17,693 bases of DNA. Source: Promethearchaeota archaeon. Lineage in GTDB: Archaea > Asgardarchaeota > Lokiarchaeia > Sigyniarchaeales > SOKP01. Position numbers and translations under genes: made by a program. A model generated the notes under the pieces. That model was not told the origin of the DNA. It did no database searches and was given only the letters and a program-made list of their open reading frames with translations. Positions 1-5,633 of this stretch are shown here, piece after piece. The DNA lies in assembly GCA_030605895.1 (NCBI GenBank), contig JAUWHL010000202.1, positions 1 to 17,693 on the forward strand, written 5' to 3'. Each line of letters opens with the position of its first letter. Within the stretch, counting starts at the first letter, position 1.

Positions 1-130
1 ATTTATAAATGGATAAAAAATTACACAATATTGGGAATAAATGTAAATAATTTTTACATCCATATAGATTTTTATTAAAAATAAGAAAGAATGAAATCTA
101 ATATAAGATTTTAATAGAATTTTTGCATAT

Positions 131-140
131 CTTTAAATCT
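131..140 (+). promoter_or_regulatory. possible TATA box of the RHH-HisKA-REC gene
   Basis: A CTTTAAATCT element lies about 54-63 bases before the ATG at 194. It would place transcription start near 160-165 with a leader of about 30 bases. The whole region before the gene (1-193) is very AT-rich and offers several similar matches, so this is only the best-placed candidate. I see nothing else definable in 1-193. Confidence 0.25.
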
Positions 141-193
141 ATTGGTAATAGAATGTTTACAAAAATTGTAATCTCTGATAAAAAAAATACGGG

Positions 194-1165
194 ATGAGAA
201 AAATTTCAAAAAACTCTAAAACCAAAAAAAATGGAAATAAAAAGCAAGTAGAAAAAAGATCTGAAAGAAAGAGTATGACTGATGAGGAGATCGCTAAAAT
301 TGATTTAGAGAGTAAAGAAGTAAAGCAACTAATGATAGATTATCAGGAAGAAACTGATAAATATTCAATTTGGCGCGGTTCTATCACAGAAGGCTTTAAA
401 AAGTGGTTAAAAGGTGAAAAAATCTATGACAGAGATAAGGAAAGAATCTCTTTATATGTATCCGAAGATACAAAGCATCATTGGCAAGAATTTAAAGAAT
501 CTCATGATTATTCAACGATTTCCGCTCTAATTAGGGAGAGCGTTGATTATTACATCGAACAAAAGTCGGATATTTTTGGAGAAGGATTACGTAGAATGGA
601 TGATAAGACAATTTCAAATATTTCTCACGCCTTGAAAGAACCACTAACAACAATTAAAGGTTTCAGTCAGCTTCTTTTAGAAAATTACAGAGAAGAATTA
701 AATGAAGAAGTTCTCGTAACTATCAAAAATATCTTCGACCAGAGCTTACTACTTGAAAATAAAATTATCAATATTTTAGATAATATTACCGTGGAAGAAC
801 CTCATCCTCAGTACGATATACTGCTAATTGAAGATGACCTCGCTACAATCCGACTACTTACCAGCTACTTCGAAAGCAAGGGTCATAAATGCAAGGGTGT
901 AGTGAGCGGAACTAAAGGCATAGAAGAGTTGAGGGGTGGTGTTCCTAAACTTATCCTACTAGACATCATATTACCAGATATTTCTGGCTACGAAATTTGC
1001 AAAATGATTAAAGATCATAAAATATATAAGGAAATACCTGTCTATCTATTGACTGCAATTCCGGGCTCTGAAGTTGAGAAAAAAATGGGTGAAACAAACG
1101 CTGATGGATATATTTTAAAACCATTTGATTTTTCGGATTTTGAAATCGTTTTCCAATATTTATAA
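194..1165 (+). CDS. RHH-HisKA-receiver signalling protein (response regulator without a kinase ATPase domain)
   Basis: Three segments are visible after a Lys/Arg-rich N-terminus. Residues about 82-123 resemble a ribbon-helix-helix DNA-binding unit (strand RISLYVSED, then two helices ending IRESVDYYIEQ). Residues about 139-198 resemble a HisKA dimerisation/phosphoacceptor helix pair, with H145 in an H-box-like SHALKEPLT. Residues about 207-323 are a complete CheY-like receiver: acidic pair D214/D215, phosphoacceptor D257, T287 and K309. There is no HATPase_c domain, so the protein cannot phosphorylate itself. I infer that it accepts phosphate from a separate kinase or phosphotransfer partner, and it may bind DNA. 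The architecture resembles a family I recall as numerous in Lokiarchaeota. The ATG at 194 is assumed; an in-frame ATG at 275 (residue 28) also precedes all three domains, so the start is uncertain. Confidence 0.8.
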   Translation: MRKISKNSKTKKNGNKKQVEKRSERKSMTDEEIAKIDLESKEVKQLMIDYQEETDKYSIWRGSITEGFKKWLKGEKIYDRDKERISLYVSEDTKHHWQEFKESHDYSTISALIRESVDYYIEQKSDIFGEGLRRMDDKTISNISHALKEPLTTIKGFSQLLLENYREELNEEVLVTIKNIFDQSLLLENKIINILDNITVEEPHPQYDILLIEDDLATIRLLTSYFESKGHKCKGVVSGTKGIEELRGGVPKLILLDIILPDISGYEICKMIKDHKIYKEIPVYLLTAIPGSEVEKKMGETNADGYILKPFDFSDFEIVFQYL

Positions 1166-1216
1166 TATTTTTATGATTAAATCTAGGATTCATTCCATCT
1201 AATTATTAAAAATTAG

Positions 1217-1290
1217 CGGGCTATGAGGGATTTGAACCCCCGACCTGCCGGTTAAGAGCCGGTTGCGCTACCTGCCTGCGCCAATAGCCC
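1217..1290 (-). tRNA. tRNA-Lys (anticodon CUU)
   Basis: Read on the minus strand this folds into a full cloverleaf: seven-pair acceptor GGGCTAT/ATAGCCC, D-stem GCGC/GCGC, anticodon loop CTCTTAA with CTT at 34-36, T-stem GGGGG/CCCTC with loop TTCAAAT, and discriminator G73. No 3' CCA is encoded. The anticodon stem has an A27-C43 mismatch at its outer pair. No intron is seen. It lies 38 bases downstream of tRNA-Ser(UGA) on the same strand and is probably cotranscribed with it. Confidence 0.95.
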
Positions 1291-1343
1291 GTTTTATCTT
1301 CTATTTTTAGCCAGTAAAATTGATAAAACGCAGATGGAGGGAT

Positions 1344-1373
1344 TTGCTCAAGGAATGCTATATGCGAATCCTA
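1344..1373 (-). other. tRNA intron 2, T-loop (about 58/59)
   Basis: This 30-base insert interrupts the T-loop of tRNA-Ser(UGA). Its removal restores TTCAAAT between the paired GGGGG and CCCTC. CAA is present at both edges, so the boundary is ambiguous by up to three bases. An AGGA near the 5' edge can pair with TCCT near the 3' edge, giving the four-pair central helix expected of a relaxed bulge-helix-bulge for the archaeal splicing endonuclease. Confidence 0.75.
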
Positions 1374-1404
1374 TTGAACCCCCGAGCGCTTACGCGCACT
1401 GGCT

Positions 1405-1423
1405 CACTCAGTTGTTAAAAACA
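1405..1423 (-). other. tRNA intron 1, anticodon loop (37/38)
   Basis: This 19-base insert lies between G37 and A38 of tRNA-Ser(UGA). The sequence TGAGTG is present at both edges, so the boundary can shift by one base (1406-1424) without changing the mature loop CTTGAGA. The insert contains TGTT-TTT-AACA, a short self-pairing hairpin. I could not draw a strict bulge-helix-bulge by eye. Confidence 0.8.
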
Positions 1424-1583
1424 CTCAAGGCCAGCGTCTTACCACTAGGCTACATCTGCACTTATATGATGATAGATAAATTTTTCATATATCGCAATTA
1501 ATGGCTATTAAATTAGAGTATATTCTATAAAATAAATTTTTTTCATTTTGCATTGCTTTTAAAACTATTTTCTTATTGAATAT

Positions 1584-1600
1584 AGAGAAAACTATAAATT
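1584..1600 (+). promoter_or_regulatory. BRE/TATA-like promoter of the JAMM-fold gene
   Basis: A purine-rich GAGAAAAC is followed by TATAAATT (1593-1600). The expected start about 25 bases downstream falls near 1620, giving a leader of about 18 bases that contains the GGTGAGG ribosome binding site at 1629-1635. Confidence 0.45.
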
Positions 1601-1637
1601 TTATGCTACATTTGCTTCTAATTGAGATGGTGAGGAA

Positions 1638-2126
1638 ATGAGTGGAGCAAAGGATTTTCGCTATTTAATACCTGAAAGTTTATTCAAAGATATTACTCAA
1701 AAGGCGTCAGAAGCGTACCCTATGATAGTTCATGGATGGTTATTCGCCGATCGTAAAGAGAATTTTGGAATCTGTACAAAATTTACTTTGAACTCTGATT
1801 TACGCAAAAATAAAATTCACGTTAAACCAAGAAGTTGGATGCGGTATAAGAAATCTAAAATCTATAACATGCGCAAGTTTAAAGCCGAACTGGGAGTGGA
1901 TATCGTCTGGATGTGGCATAGCCACCCTTCTGGTAATGAAAAATTACATGCAATTGATAAACGAATATTAAAATATTTATCTAATGGTGTTATGATCATC
2001 GTTGTACCTTCAGCACCAGATAAAGAACCAGAGCAAAAAGCTCATCTCGTAGGTTGGTATTACGATAAGCGGTATACAAAAAAACCAATCATCGAGAAAA
2101 TGGTTTTTGAGATAATCTCTGAATAG
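1638..2126 (+). CDS. JAMM/MPN-fold protein with degenerate metal site
   Basis: The 162-residue protein carries H94-S-H96-P97 followed by D107, which matches the H-x-H-P-x(9)-D part of the JAMM metalloprotease motif (Rpn11/AMSH/RadC type). It differs from the consensus in two ways. The usual Ser three residues before the Asp is H104. The upstream catalytic Glu, expected in the YPxE-x-x-G segment, aligns with I30 in YPMIVHGWLFA (residues 27-37). Active family members remove ubiquitin-like modifiers or cleave isopeptide-type bonds with a Zn2+-bound water; this one may be inactive, use another acid, or act only as a scaffold. GGTGAGG just before the ATG supports the start. It stands alone between two tRNA pairs. 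I am fairly sure of the fold and unsure of activity. Confidence 0.7.
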   Translation: MSGAKDFRYLIPESLFKDITQKASEAYPMIVHGWLFADRKENFGICTKFTLNSDLRKNKIHVKPRSWMRYKKSKIYNMRKFKAELGVDIVWMWHSHPSGNEKLHAIDKRILKYLSNGVMIIVVPSAPDKEPEQKAHLVGWYYDKRYTKKPIIEKMVFEIISE

Positions 2127-2146
2127 AAAGAATTTTTAAATAGATT

Positions 2147-2170
2147 ATTTTCTTTTTCTTTTATTTTTTT
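2147..2170 (+). terminator. pyrimidine-tract terminator after the JAMM gene
   Basis: A run of T interrupted only by C and one A (ttttctttttcttttatttt and following) begins about 20 bases after the stop codon, typical of archaeal oligo-T termination. No hairpin is needed or seen. Confidence 0.4.
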
Positions 2171-2210
2171 GATGTCTATAATAAAATATTAAAATTTTGA
2201 ATTGTTATAT

Positions 2211-2222
2211 TGAAATTATAAC
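2211..2222 (+). promoter_or_regulatory. TATA-like element before the tRNA-Ser/tRNA-Val pair
   Basis: AAATTATAAC is centred about 27 bases before the first base of tRNA-Ser(GCU), the spacing expected for an archaeal TATA box. GTTATA (2204-2209) and TATAAC (2217-2222) also form an inverted repeat around it, which may be chance in such AT-rich DNA. Confidence 0.4.
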
Positions 2223-2245
2223 ATATCAAATCTTTATCAAAGAGT

Positions 2246-2328
2246 GCAATCGTCGCTTAGCCTGGTAGAGCGCCGGTCTGCTAAACCGGTGTCCAACGGA
2301 CTCGTGGGTTCGAATCCCACCGATTGCG
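2246..2328 (+). tRNA. tRNA-Ser (anticodon GCU)
   Basis: Acceptor GCAATCG/CGATTGC, D-stem GCTT/GAGC, anticodon stem CCGGT/ACCGG around loop CTGCTAA (GCT at 34-36), long variable arm GTCC-AAC-GGAC, T-arm GTGGG-TTCGAAT-CCCAC, discriminator G73. The class II variable arm fits serine. No intron, mismatch or encoded CCA. tRNA-Val follows after nine bases. Confidence 0.96.
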
Positions 2329-2337
2329 TTCAACTAT

Positions 2338-2410
2338 GGGCCAGTGGTCTAGTGGTTATGACGCCTCGCTTACACCGAGGAAATCGGGAGTTCAATCCTC
2401 TCCTGGCCCA
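2338..2410 (+). tRNA. tRNA-Val (anticodon UAC)
   Basis: Acceptor GGGCCAG/CTGGCCC, anticodon stem CCTCG/CGAGG around CTTACAC (TAC at 34-36), T-arm GGGAG-TTCAATC-CTCTC, discriminator A73, no CCA. It is probably transcribed with the tRNA-Ser nine bases upstream. A T6 run at 2413-2418 just after it can serve as terminator; it abuts the 3' end of the convergent DUF2110 gene. Confidence 0.96.
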
Positions 2411-2417
2411 CTATTTT

Positions 2418-3203
2418 TTAATCCTTGAGTAATCTCCTTATTTTTTTAGGTCTTATAGCACTCAATTTGCAATTTTCAAGTTTATTTCCAATATGAGCTA
2501 TAATTCCAGGAGCATCAGATCCCGCTTTTAATAAGACCATGTTTTCTAAAAATCCAAATCTTTTTACTGTTATAATATCTCTATAATGTCCTTTTCTAGT
2601 TATTATTTTTTTGAATTGACCCTTAGTTTCTCCGCTTAAAAATACACCCTCGAGATTTTCTTCCAAGATTTTTTTAAAGAAATTCAAAGTTTTTGGTGTT
2701 AATTCTCCTAAAAGTTTATTATTAACTAAATCTATTTCTGTAATTTTAACGTGTAATGGAAAATGATCAATGAAATCATAAGCTTCAATAATCTGTTTTA
2801 ATGATCTCTCCTTTCCTTGGCATAATTGTTTTCGTAAAGTGTGTAAATTTATGAGAACCTCTGTATGTGGATTCAAGATGGCACAATCAACAAATAAACC
2901 GAACCCAACTTTACCCACATCTACTAACGATCCCCGATATTCCTTACCAACCTTAATGTCTTTAAATTCTTGAATACTCCCTATTTCTTTCTTTAAAAGA
3001 TTGTAAACAAAACCTTCTTCTGGGCCACTGATTATAATTTCGAACCTATTATCAAATTTTCTTAACTTTTTAAACTGTATAGAAGTTTGAGAAAAACCCT
3101 TGACGTGCTCTTTTAAGTATTTAAAATATCTGAGGTAAATATCTTCTTTATTTCCTCGATTTAAAACATTATAAATTTTATCAAATAAAACTAAATTTAC
3201 CAT
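2418..3203 (-). CDS. DUF2110 family archaeal protein
   Basis: I recognise this 261-residue protein as the archaeal DUF2110 family, whose function is unknown. Characteristic parts are the FEIIISGPEEGFVYNLLKKEIG segment (residues about 54-75), the OB/S1-like strand stretch around residues 87-110 (YRGSLVDVGKVGFGLFVDCA), and the conserved LRKQLCQG...AYDFIDHFPL stretch (about 123-150). The C-terminus is basic (KKIRRLLK). The OB-like section and basic tail suggest nucleic-acid binding, but that is inference. It is transcribed alone and convergently with the tRNA-Ser/Val pair, and divergently from the profilin gene. No Shine-Dalgarno is visible before the ATG, so the message may be leaderless or have a short leader. 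Confidence 0.75.
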   Translation of the reverse strand: MVNLVLFDKIYNVLNRGNKEDIYLRYFKYLKEHVKGFSQTSIQFKKLRKFDNRFEIIISGPEEGFVYNLLKKEIGSIQEFKDIKVGKEYRGSLVDVGKVGFGLFVDCAILNPHTEVLINLHTLRKQLCQGKERSLKQIIEAYDFIDHFPLHVKITEIDLVNNKLLGELTPKTLNFFKKILEENLEGVFLSGETKGQFKKIITRKGHYRDIITVKRFGFLENMVLLKAGSDAPGIIAHIGNKLENCKLSAIRPKKIRRLLKD

Positions 3204-3367
3204 AAAAATACACTAAAGTGTTAATGTCAATTAAAATATAAGTATTCTAATGTCTTATAAGAAAAATATTTTTCTCTTTCTCAAAATCAATTTTTCTAAA
3301 AATTTAAATTTCAAAACTTTTATCTTTCAATAAATTAAAAACAGATTTTTACGAAAGATGGAGAATT

Positions 3368-3739
3368 ATGGAAGAACAAAGATTTAATCAATTGGTTACA
3401 GCACTAAATGAGTTTGAAGGAGTGGAAGAAGTTTTTCTTTTGAACAAAGAAGGAGATCTTGTTTTCAAATCGGGAGATTTTTCTCTAACAAGTGAGGACG
3501 CTAAAGCAATATTAAATTCTTGGAAAACCAAAGAACCTTCTCTCACATTTCAGAATTCTCGATTTGCAATTTTAAAGAATGATGAAATCCAATTAGCTGC
3601 TAAAAATATTGGTGCTGGGAAAGGTAATATTATTGGATCTGTTACAAAAGAAGGAGATTATCTTGTAGCTCATACTAGAGATGAAGGTATGATCTTATTA
3701 GAATGGTCAATTTTTATCAATAAGGTTGCATGGTCATAG
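3368..3739 (+). CDS. Asgard profilin-like protein
   Basis: This 123-residue protein has the length and element order of profilin: N-terminal helix (about 4-17), strands VEEVFLLNKEGDLVFKS (19-35), the helix DFSLTSEDAKAILNSW (37-52) matching the eukaryotic GFxLxxxExxxLxxxF pattern, strand RFAILKNDEIQLAAKN, a glycine-rich NIGAGKGNIIG turn (80-90) where eukaryotic profilins carry KKGAGG, strand DYLVAHTRDE, and a C-terminal helix (about 107-121). Asgard profilins have been shown experimentally to bind actin; by homology this one would regulate the organism's actin homologue, which is not in this window. GGAG four bases before the ATG supports the start. It has its own terminator, so it is separate from psmA. 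The alternative is another Roadblock/LC7-like fold, which shares part of the topology. Confidence 0.75.
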   Translation: MEEQRFNQLVTALNEFEGVEEVFLLNKEGDLVFKSGDFSLTSEDAKAILNSWKTKEPSLTFQNSRFAILKNDEIQLAAKNIGAGKGNIIGSVTKEGDYLVAHTRDEGMILLEWSIFINKVAWS

Positions 3740-3751
3740 AATATTAAAATG

Positions 3752-3803
3752 TAGAGAATATCTATTTAAGCCTTCTCTATTCTATTTTTTCTTTCTTATT
3801 TTA
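3752..3803 (+). terminator. hairpin plus T-rich terminator after the profilin gene
   Basis: TAGAGAA (3752-3758) and TTCTCTA (3773-3779) form a seven-pair stem with a 14-base loop, followed directly by a T-rich tract to about 3803. It lies 12 bases after the stop codon and would separate the profilin transcript from psmA. Confidence 0.5.
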
Positions 3804-3877
3804 AAATATTTAAAAAAAATATTTATTATAGTATTTATTACTAACTTTTAACTAACGTAAAATAAAAATAAAAAATA

Positions 3878-3913
3878 ATATAAATAGATAAATATTAAAA
3901 ACTTTTAAGGTGG
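3878..3913 (+). promoter_or_regulatory. promoter and strong ribosome binding site of psmA
   Basis: TATAAATA-like sequence (about 3879-3886) would place transcription start near 3905-3910 or slightly upstream. AAGGTGG (3907-3913) ends six bases before the GTG start and fixes that start. The AT-richness allows other TATA placements, so the SD is the firmer part of this entry. Confidence 0.35.
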
Positions 3914-3919
3914 ATCTGA

Positions 3920-4636
3920 GTGTTCCAACAAGCTGGAAGGGGCTATGATATGGCCATAACCCAATTTTCGCCTGAAGGTCGGCTTTTTCAGGTTGAATAT
4001 GCAATTGAAGCCGTCCGACGAGGTACAACTGCAATTGTGTGTAGAAATAAGAATTCTGTTGTGTTTGCAGTTGAAAAGAAAAGTTCTGAGCTTCAAGATG
4101 ATAGTACAGGCTCAGAAAAAATATTTAAAATAGATGATCATATTGGGGTGGCTATTGCGGGATTAACCGCAGATGCCCGAGTCTTGATTGATAGAGCCCG
4201 GGTTCAAGCTCAGGTAAACATATTAAATTATGATGAAAGAATTTCTATTAAAGACAGTACACTAAATATTTGTGAGTATAAACAGGTTTTCACCCAGAAT
4301 GCGGGAGTAAGACCGTTCGGTGTATCATTTCTGATTGCTGGAATAGATTCAAATGGGCCTTCCTTGTATTTGACTGACCCCTCTGGCGCGATGTGGTCAT
4401 ATTTTTCGTTTGCCATCGGTTCAGGAGCAACAGAAGCAAGGGCTTACCTTGAAGAACATTATAGTGAGGATATGAGTGATGAAGATTTAAAATTATTACC
4501 TTTAAGAGCGCTAAAAGAAATAATGGGTGATAATTTCAATAAAAATACTTGTGATGTAGCCTTTATATTGAAGGAAGATAAAACTTTTAGGCTATTAAAT
4601 TTGGAAGAAAAGGAAGAATTATTAACTAAATTATAG
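3920..4636 (+). CDS. psmA: proteasome subunit alpha
   Basis: The 238-residue protein has the proteasome alpha signature YDMAITQFSPEGRLFQVEYA (residues 9-28), followed by AVRRGTTAI, EKIFKIDDHIGVAIAGLTADARVLI and the GAMWSYFSFAIGSGATEARAYLE region. Alpha subunits form the outer heptameric rings of the 20S core and gate substrate entry; the N-terminal YD..FSP element is the gate, and K67 in EKI corresponds to the pocket lysine that receives the C-termini of PAN/Cdc48-type ATPases. The length is normal. Translation starts at GTG 3920, supported by AAGGTGG six bases upstream. It is the first gene of the conserved archaeal proteasome-exosome superoperon. A hairpin and a promoter-like sequence lie between it and sbds. 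Confidence 0.96.
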   Translation: MFQQAGRGYDMAITQFSPEGRLFQVEYAIEAVRRGTTAIVCRNKNSVVFAVEKKSSELQDDSTGSEKIFKIDDHIGVAIAGLTADARVLIDRARVQAQVNILNYDERISIKDSTLNICEYKQVFTQNAGVRPFGVSFLIAGIDSNGPSLYLTDPSGAMWSYFSFAIGSGATEARAYLEEHYSEDMSDEDLKLLPLRALKEIMGDNFNKNTCDVAFILKEDKTFRLLNLEEKEELLTKL

Positions 4637-4663
4637 TATCCTTAAGTAGTGAATTTATAGAAT

Positions 4664-4678
4664 AAAGGGAAACCCTTT
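4664..4678 (+). terminator. perfect AAAGGG-AAA-CCCTTT hairpin between psmA and sbds
   Basis: A six-pair stem with a three-base loop lies 27 bases after the psmA stop codon and is followed by T-rich sequence (catatttatcttttaac). It could be a partial terminator, an RNA-processing site or an mRNA 3'-end stabiliser that sets different levels for psmA and the downstream exosome genes. Confidence 0.35.
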
Positions 4679-4713
4679 CATATTTATCTTTTAACATTAA
4701 GACAAAAGAATTG

Positions 4714-4727
4714 GAAAAGATTTAAAT
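4714..4727 (+). promoter_or_regulatory. BRE/TATA-like promoter before sbds
   Basis: GAAAAGA followed by TTTAAAT places a predicted start near 4750, about 15 bases before the sbds ATG. This suggests the exosome genes can be transcribed independently of psmA. Confidence 0.4.
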
Positions 4728-4764
4728 CGAGGTAATTCAATCAGTTAATTTGTGAAATTGTTTT

Positions 4765-5556
4765 ATGATTGATCGGGCAAGGATTGATTTGGGTGGATAT
4801 ATTGTTGGTCGTATTGAGAATTCAGGCAGAATTTTTGAAATGTTGATGGATCCTGAGAAAGCCTGGGAAGCCAAAAAACTTATTCGTGAAGAAATCAATA
4901 CACGGTTGAAAGCAGGAAAAAAAAAATCACGTCTTACAGTAGATGAGTTATTAAACGATCGAAAAATAGATTTAGAACTTATTTTTGAGAGTTTTACTGT
5001 ATTTGAAGATTTACGAAGAGGAAAAAAGGCGACAGATGGAGATATGGAAGCATTATTTAATACTACAGATGGAATGACAATTGCGGGACATATTCTATTA
5101 GATGGAGAAATACACTGGACAAAAGCCCAAAGAGTAGAAGAAAAGGAGAAAAAATTAAAACAAATAATAACCATTATTAGCAAAAATGCTATAAATCCTC
5201 AGAATAAAAAGCCTCATCCACATCAGCGAATAGAAAAGGCGATTGAAGAGGCAAATGTTAAAATTGATTTGATGAGAAATGCCGAAGAACAAGTTGATGA
5301 TGTTGTTAAGAGCATTCGAGCTATTATTCCGATTAGAATAGAGCAAGTGGAGATGGCTATTAAGATTCCAACAGCTTTTACGGCAAAAGGCTATAATATT
5401 GTCGCCCAATACGTACAAATTAAGAAAGAAGAATGGCAGTCTGATGGTGCTTGGGTTGCAGTAGTAAGTTTACCTGCCGGATTACAAATGGAATTGATTG
5501 ATAAATTAAATAAATTAACCCATGGAAGAGTCCAGACAAAGATCTTAAAAACTTAA
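4765..5556 (+). CDS. ribosome maturation protein SBDS/Sdo1
   Basis: The 263-residue protein spans the usual three SBDS domains: N-terminal FYSH domain (IDLGGYIVGRIENSGRIFEML, the DPEKAWEAKK helix, and the stretch to about residue 95 with EDLRRGKKATDGDMEALF), a central helical domain containing the conserved NPQNKKPHPHQRIEKAIEEA (about 145-164), and a C-terminal ferredoxin-like domain (about 170-263). In eukaryotes SBDS works with the GTPase EFL1 to remove eIF6 from the 60S subunit; archaea have SBDS and aIF6, but the release partner is less clear. Its place between psmA and rrp4 is the standard archaeal arrangement. No clear Shine-Dalgarno is seen before the ATG, which agrees with a short-leader transcript from the promoter just upstream. 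Confidence 0.95.
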   Translation: MIDRARIDLGGYIVGRIENSGRIFEMLMDPEKAWEAKKLIREEINTRLKAGKKKSRLTVDELLNDRKIDLELIFESFTVFEDLRRGKKATDGDMEALFNTTDGMTIAGHILLDGEIHWTKAQRVEEKEKKLKQIITIISKNAINPQNKKPHPHQRIEKAIEEANVKIDLMRNAEEQVDDVVKSIRAIIPIRIEQVEMAIKIPTAFTAKGYNIVAQYVQIKKEEWQSDGAWVAVVSLPAGLQMELIDKLNKLTHGRVQTKILKT

Positions 5557-5633
5557 CCTAAAAATTTTTAATTTGATTTCGTTTATATTATTTTTTTAAT
5601 AAGTTAGGAGAATAAGAAAATTTTAGAAAAGAC

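Larger units (their letters stand above)
1329..1459 (-). tRNA. tRNA-Ser (anticodon UGA) with two introns
   Basis: On the minus strand the acceptor is GCAGATG/CATCTGC with discriminator G73. The anticodon stem is CTGGC/GCCAG and the long variable arm is GCGC-GTAA-GCGC, a class II tRNA feature that with anticodon TGA indicates serine. The 131-base gene becomes a normal 82-base tRNA if 19 bases are removed from the anticodon loop (leaving loop CTTGAGA) and 30 bases from the T-loop (leaving TTCAAAT between GGGGG and CCCTC). The D-stem has one C11-A24 mismatch. No CCA is encoded. The anticodon-loop intron is at the usual 37/38 site; the T-loop intron is noncanonical. Both calls rest on restoring the cloverleaf; splicing was not tested. 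Confidence 0.9.

Noticed and set aside
1329..1459. Initial impression of a broken tRNA pseudogene
   Set aside because: Removing two inserts restores the anticodon stem, variable arm and T-arm, so two introns explain it better than decay.
2204..2222. GTTATA...TATAAC inverted repeat as an operator
   Set aside because: It overlaps the expected TATA position of the tRNA pair and is short and AT-only apart from its ends; chance is likely.
1217..2410. Possible integration of a mobile element at the tRNA genes
   Set aside because: No integrase, no repeated tRNA 3' ends and no att-like duplication are visible near any of the four tRNAs.
2244..2432. A 62-codon open frame on the plus strand
   Set aside because: It lies entirely over tRNA-Ser(GCU) and tRNA-Val; both cloverleaves are complete, so the frame is incidental.
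4737..5183. A 148-codon minus-strand frame
   Set aside because: It is the antisense shadow of sbds; the translation is low-complexity with no recognisable motif.
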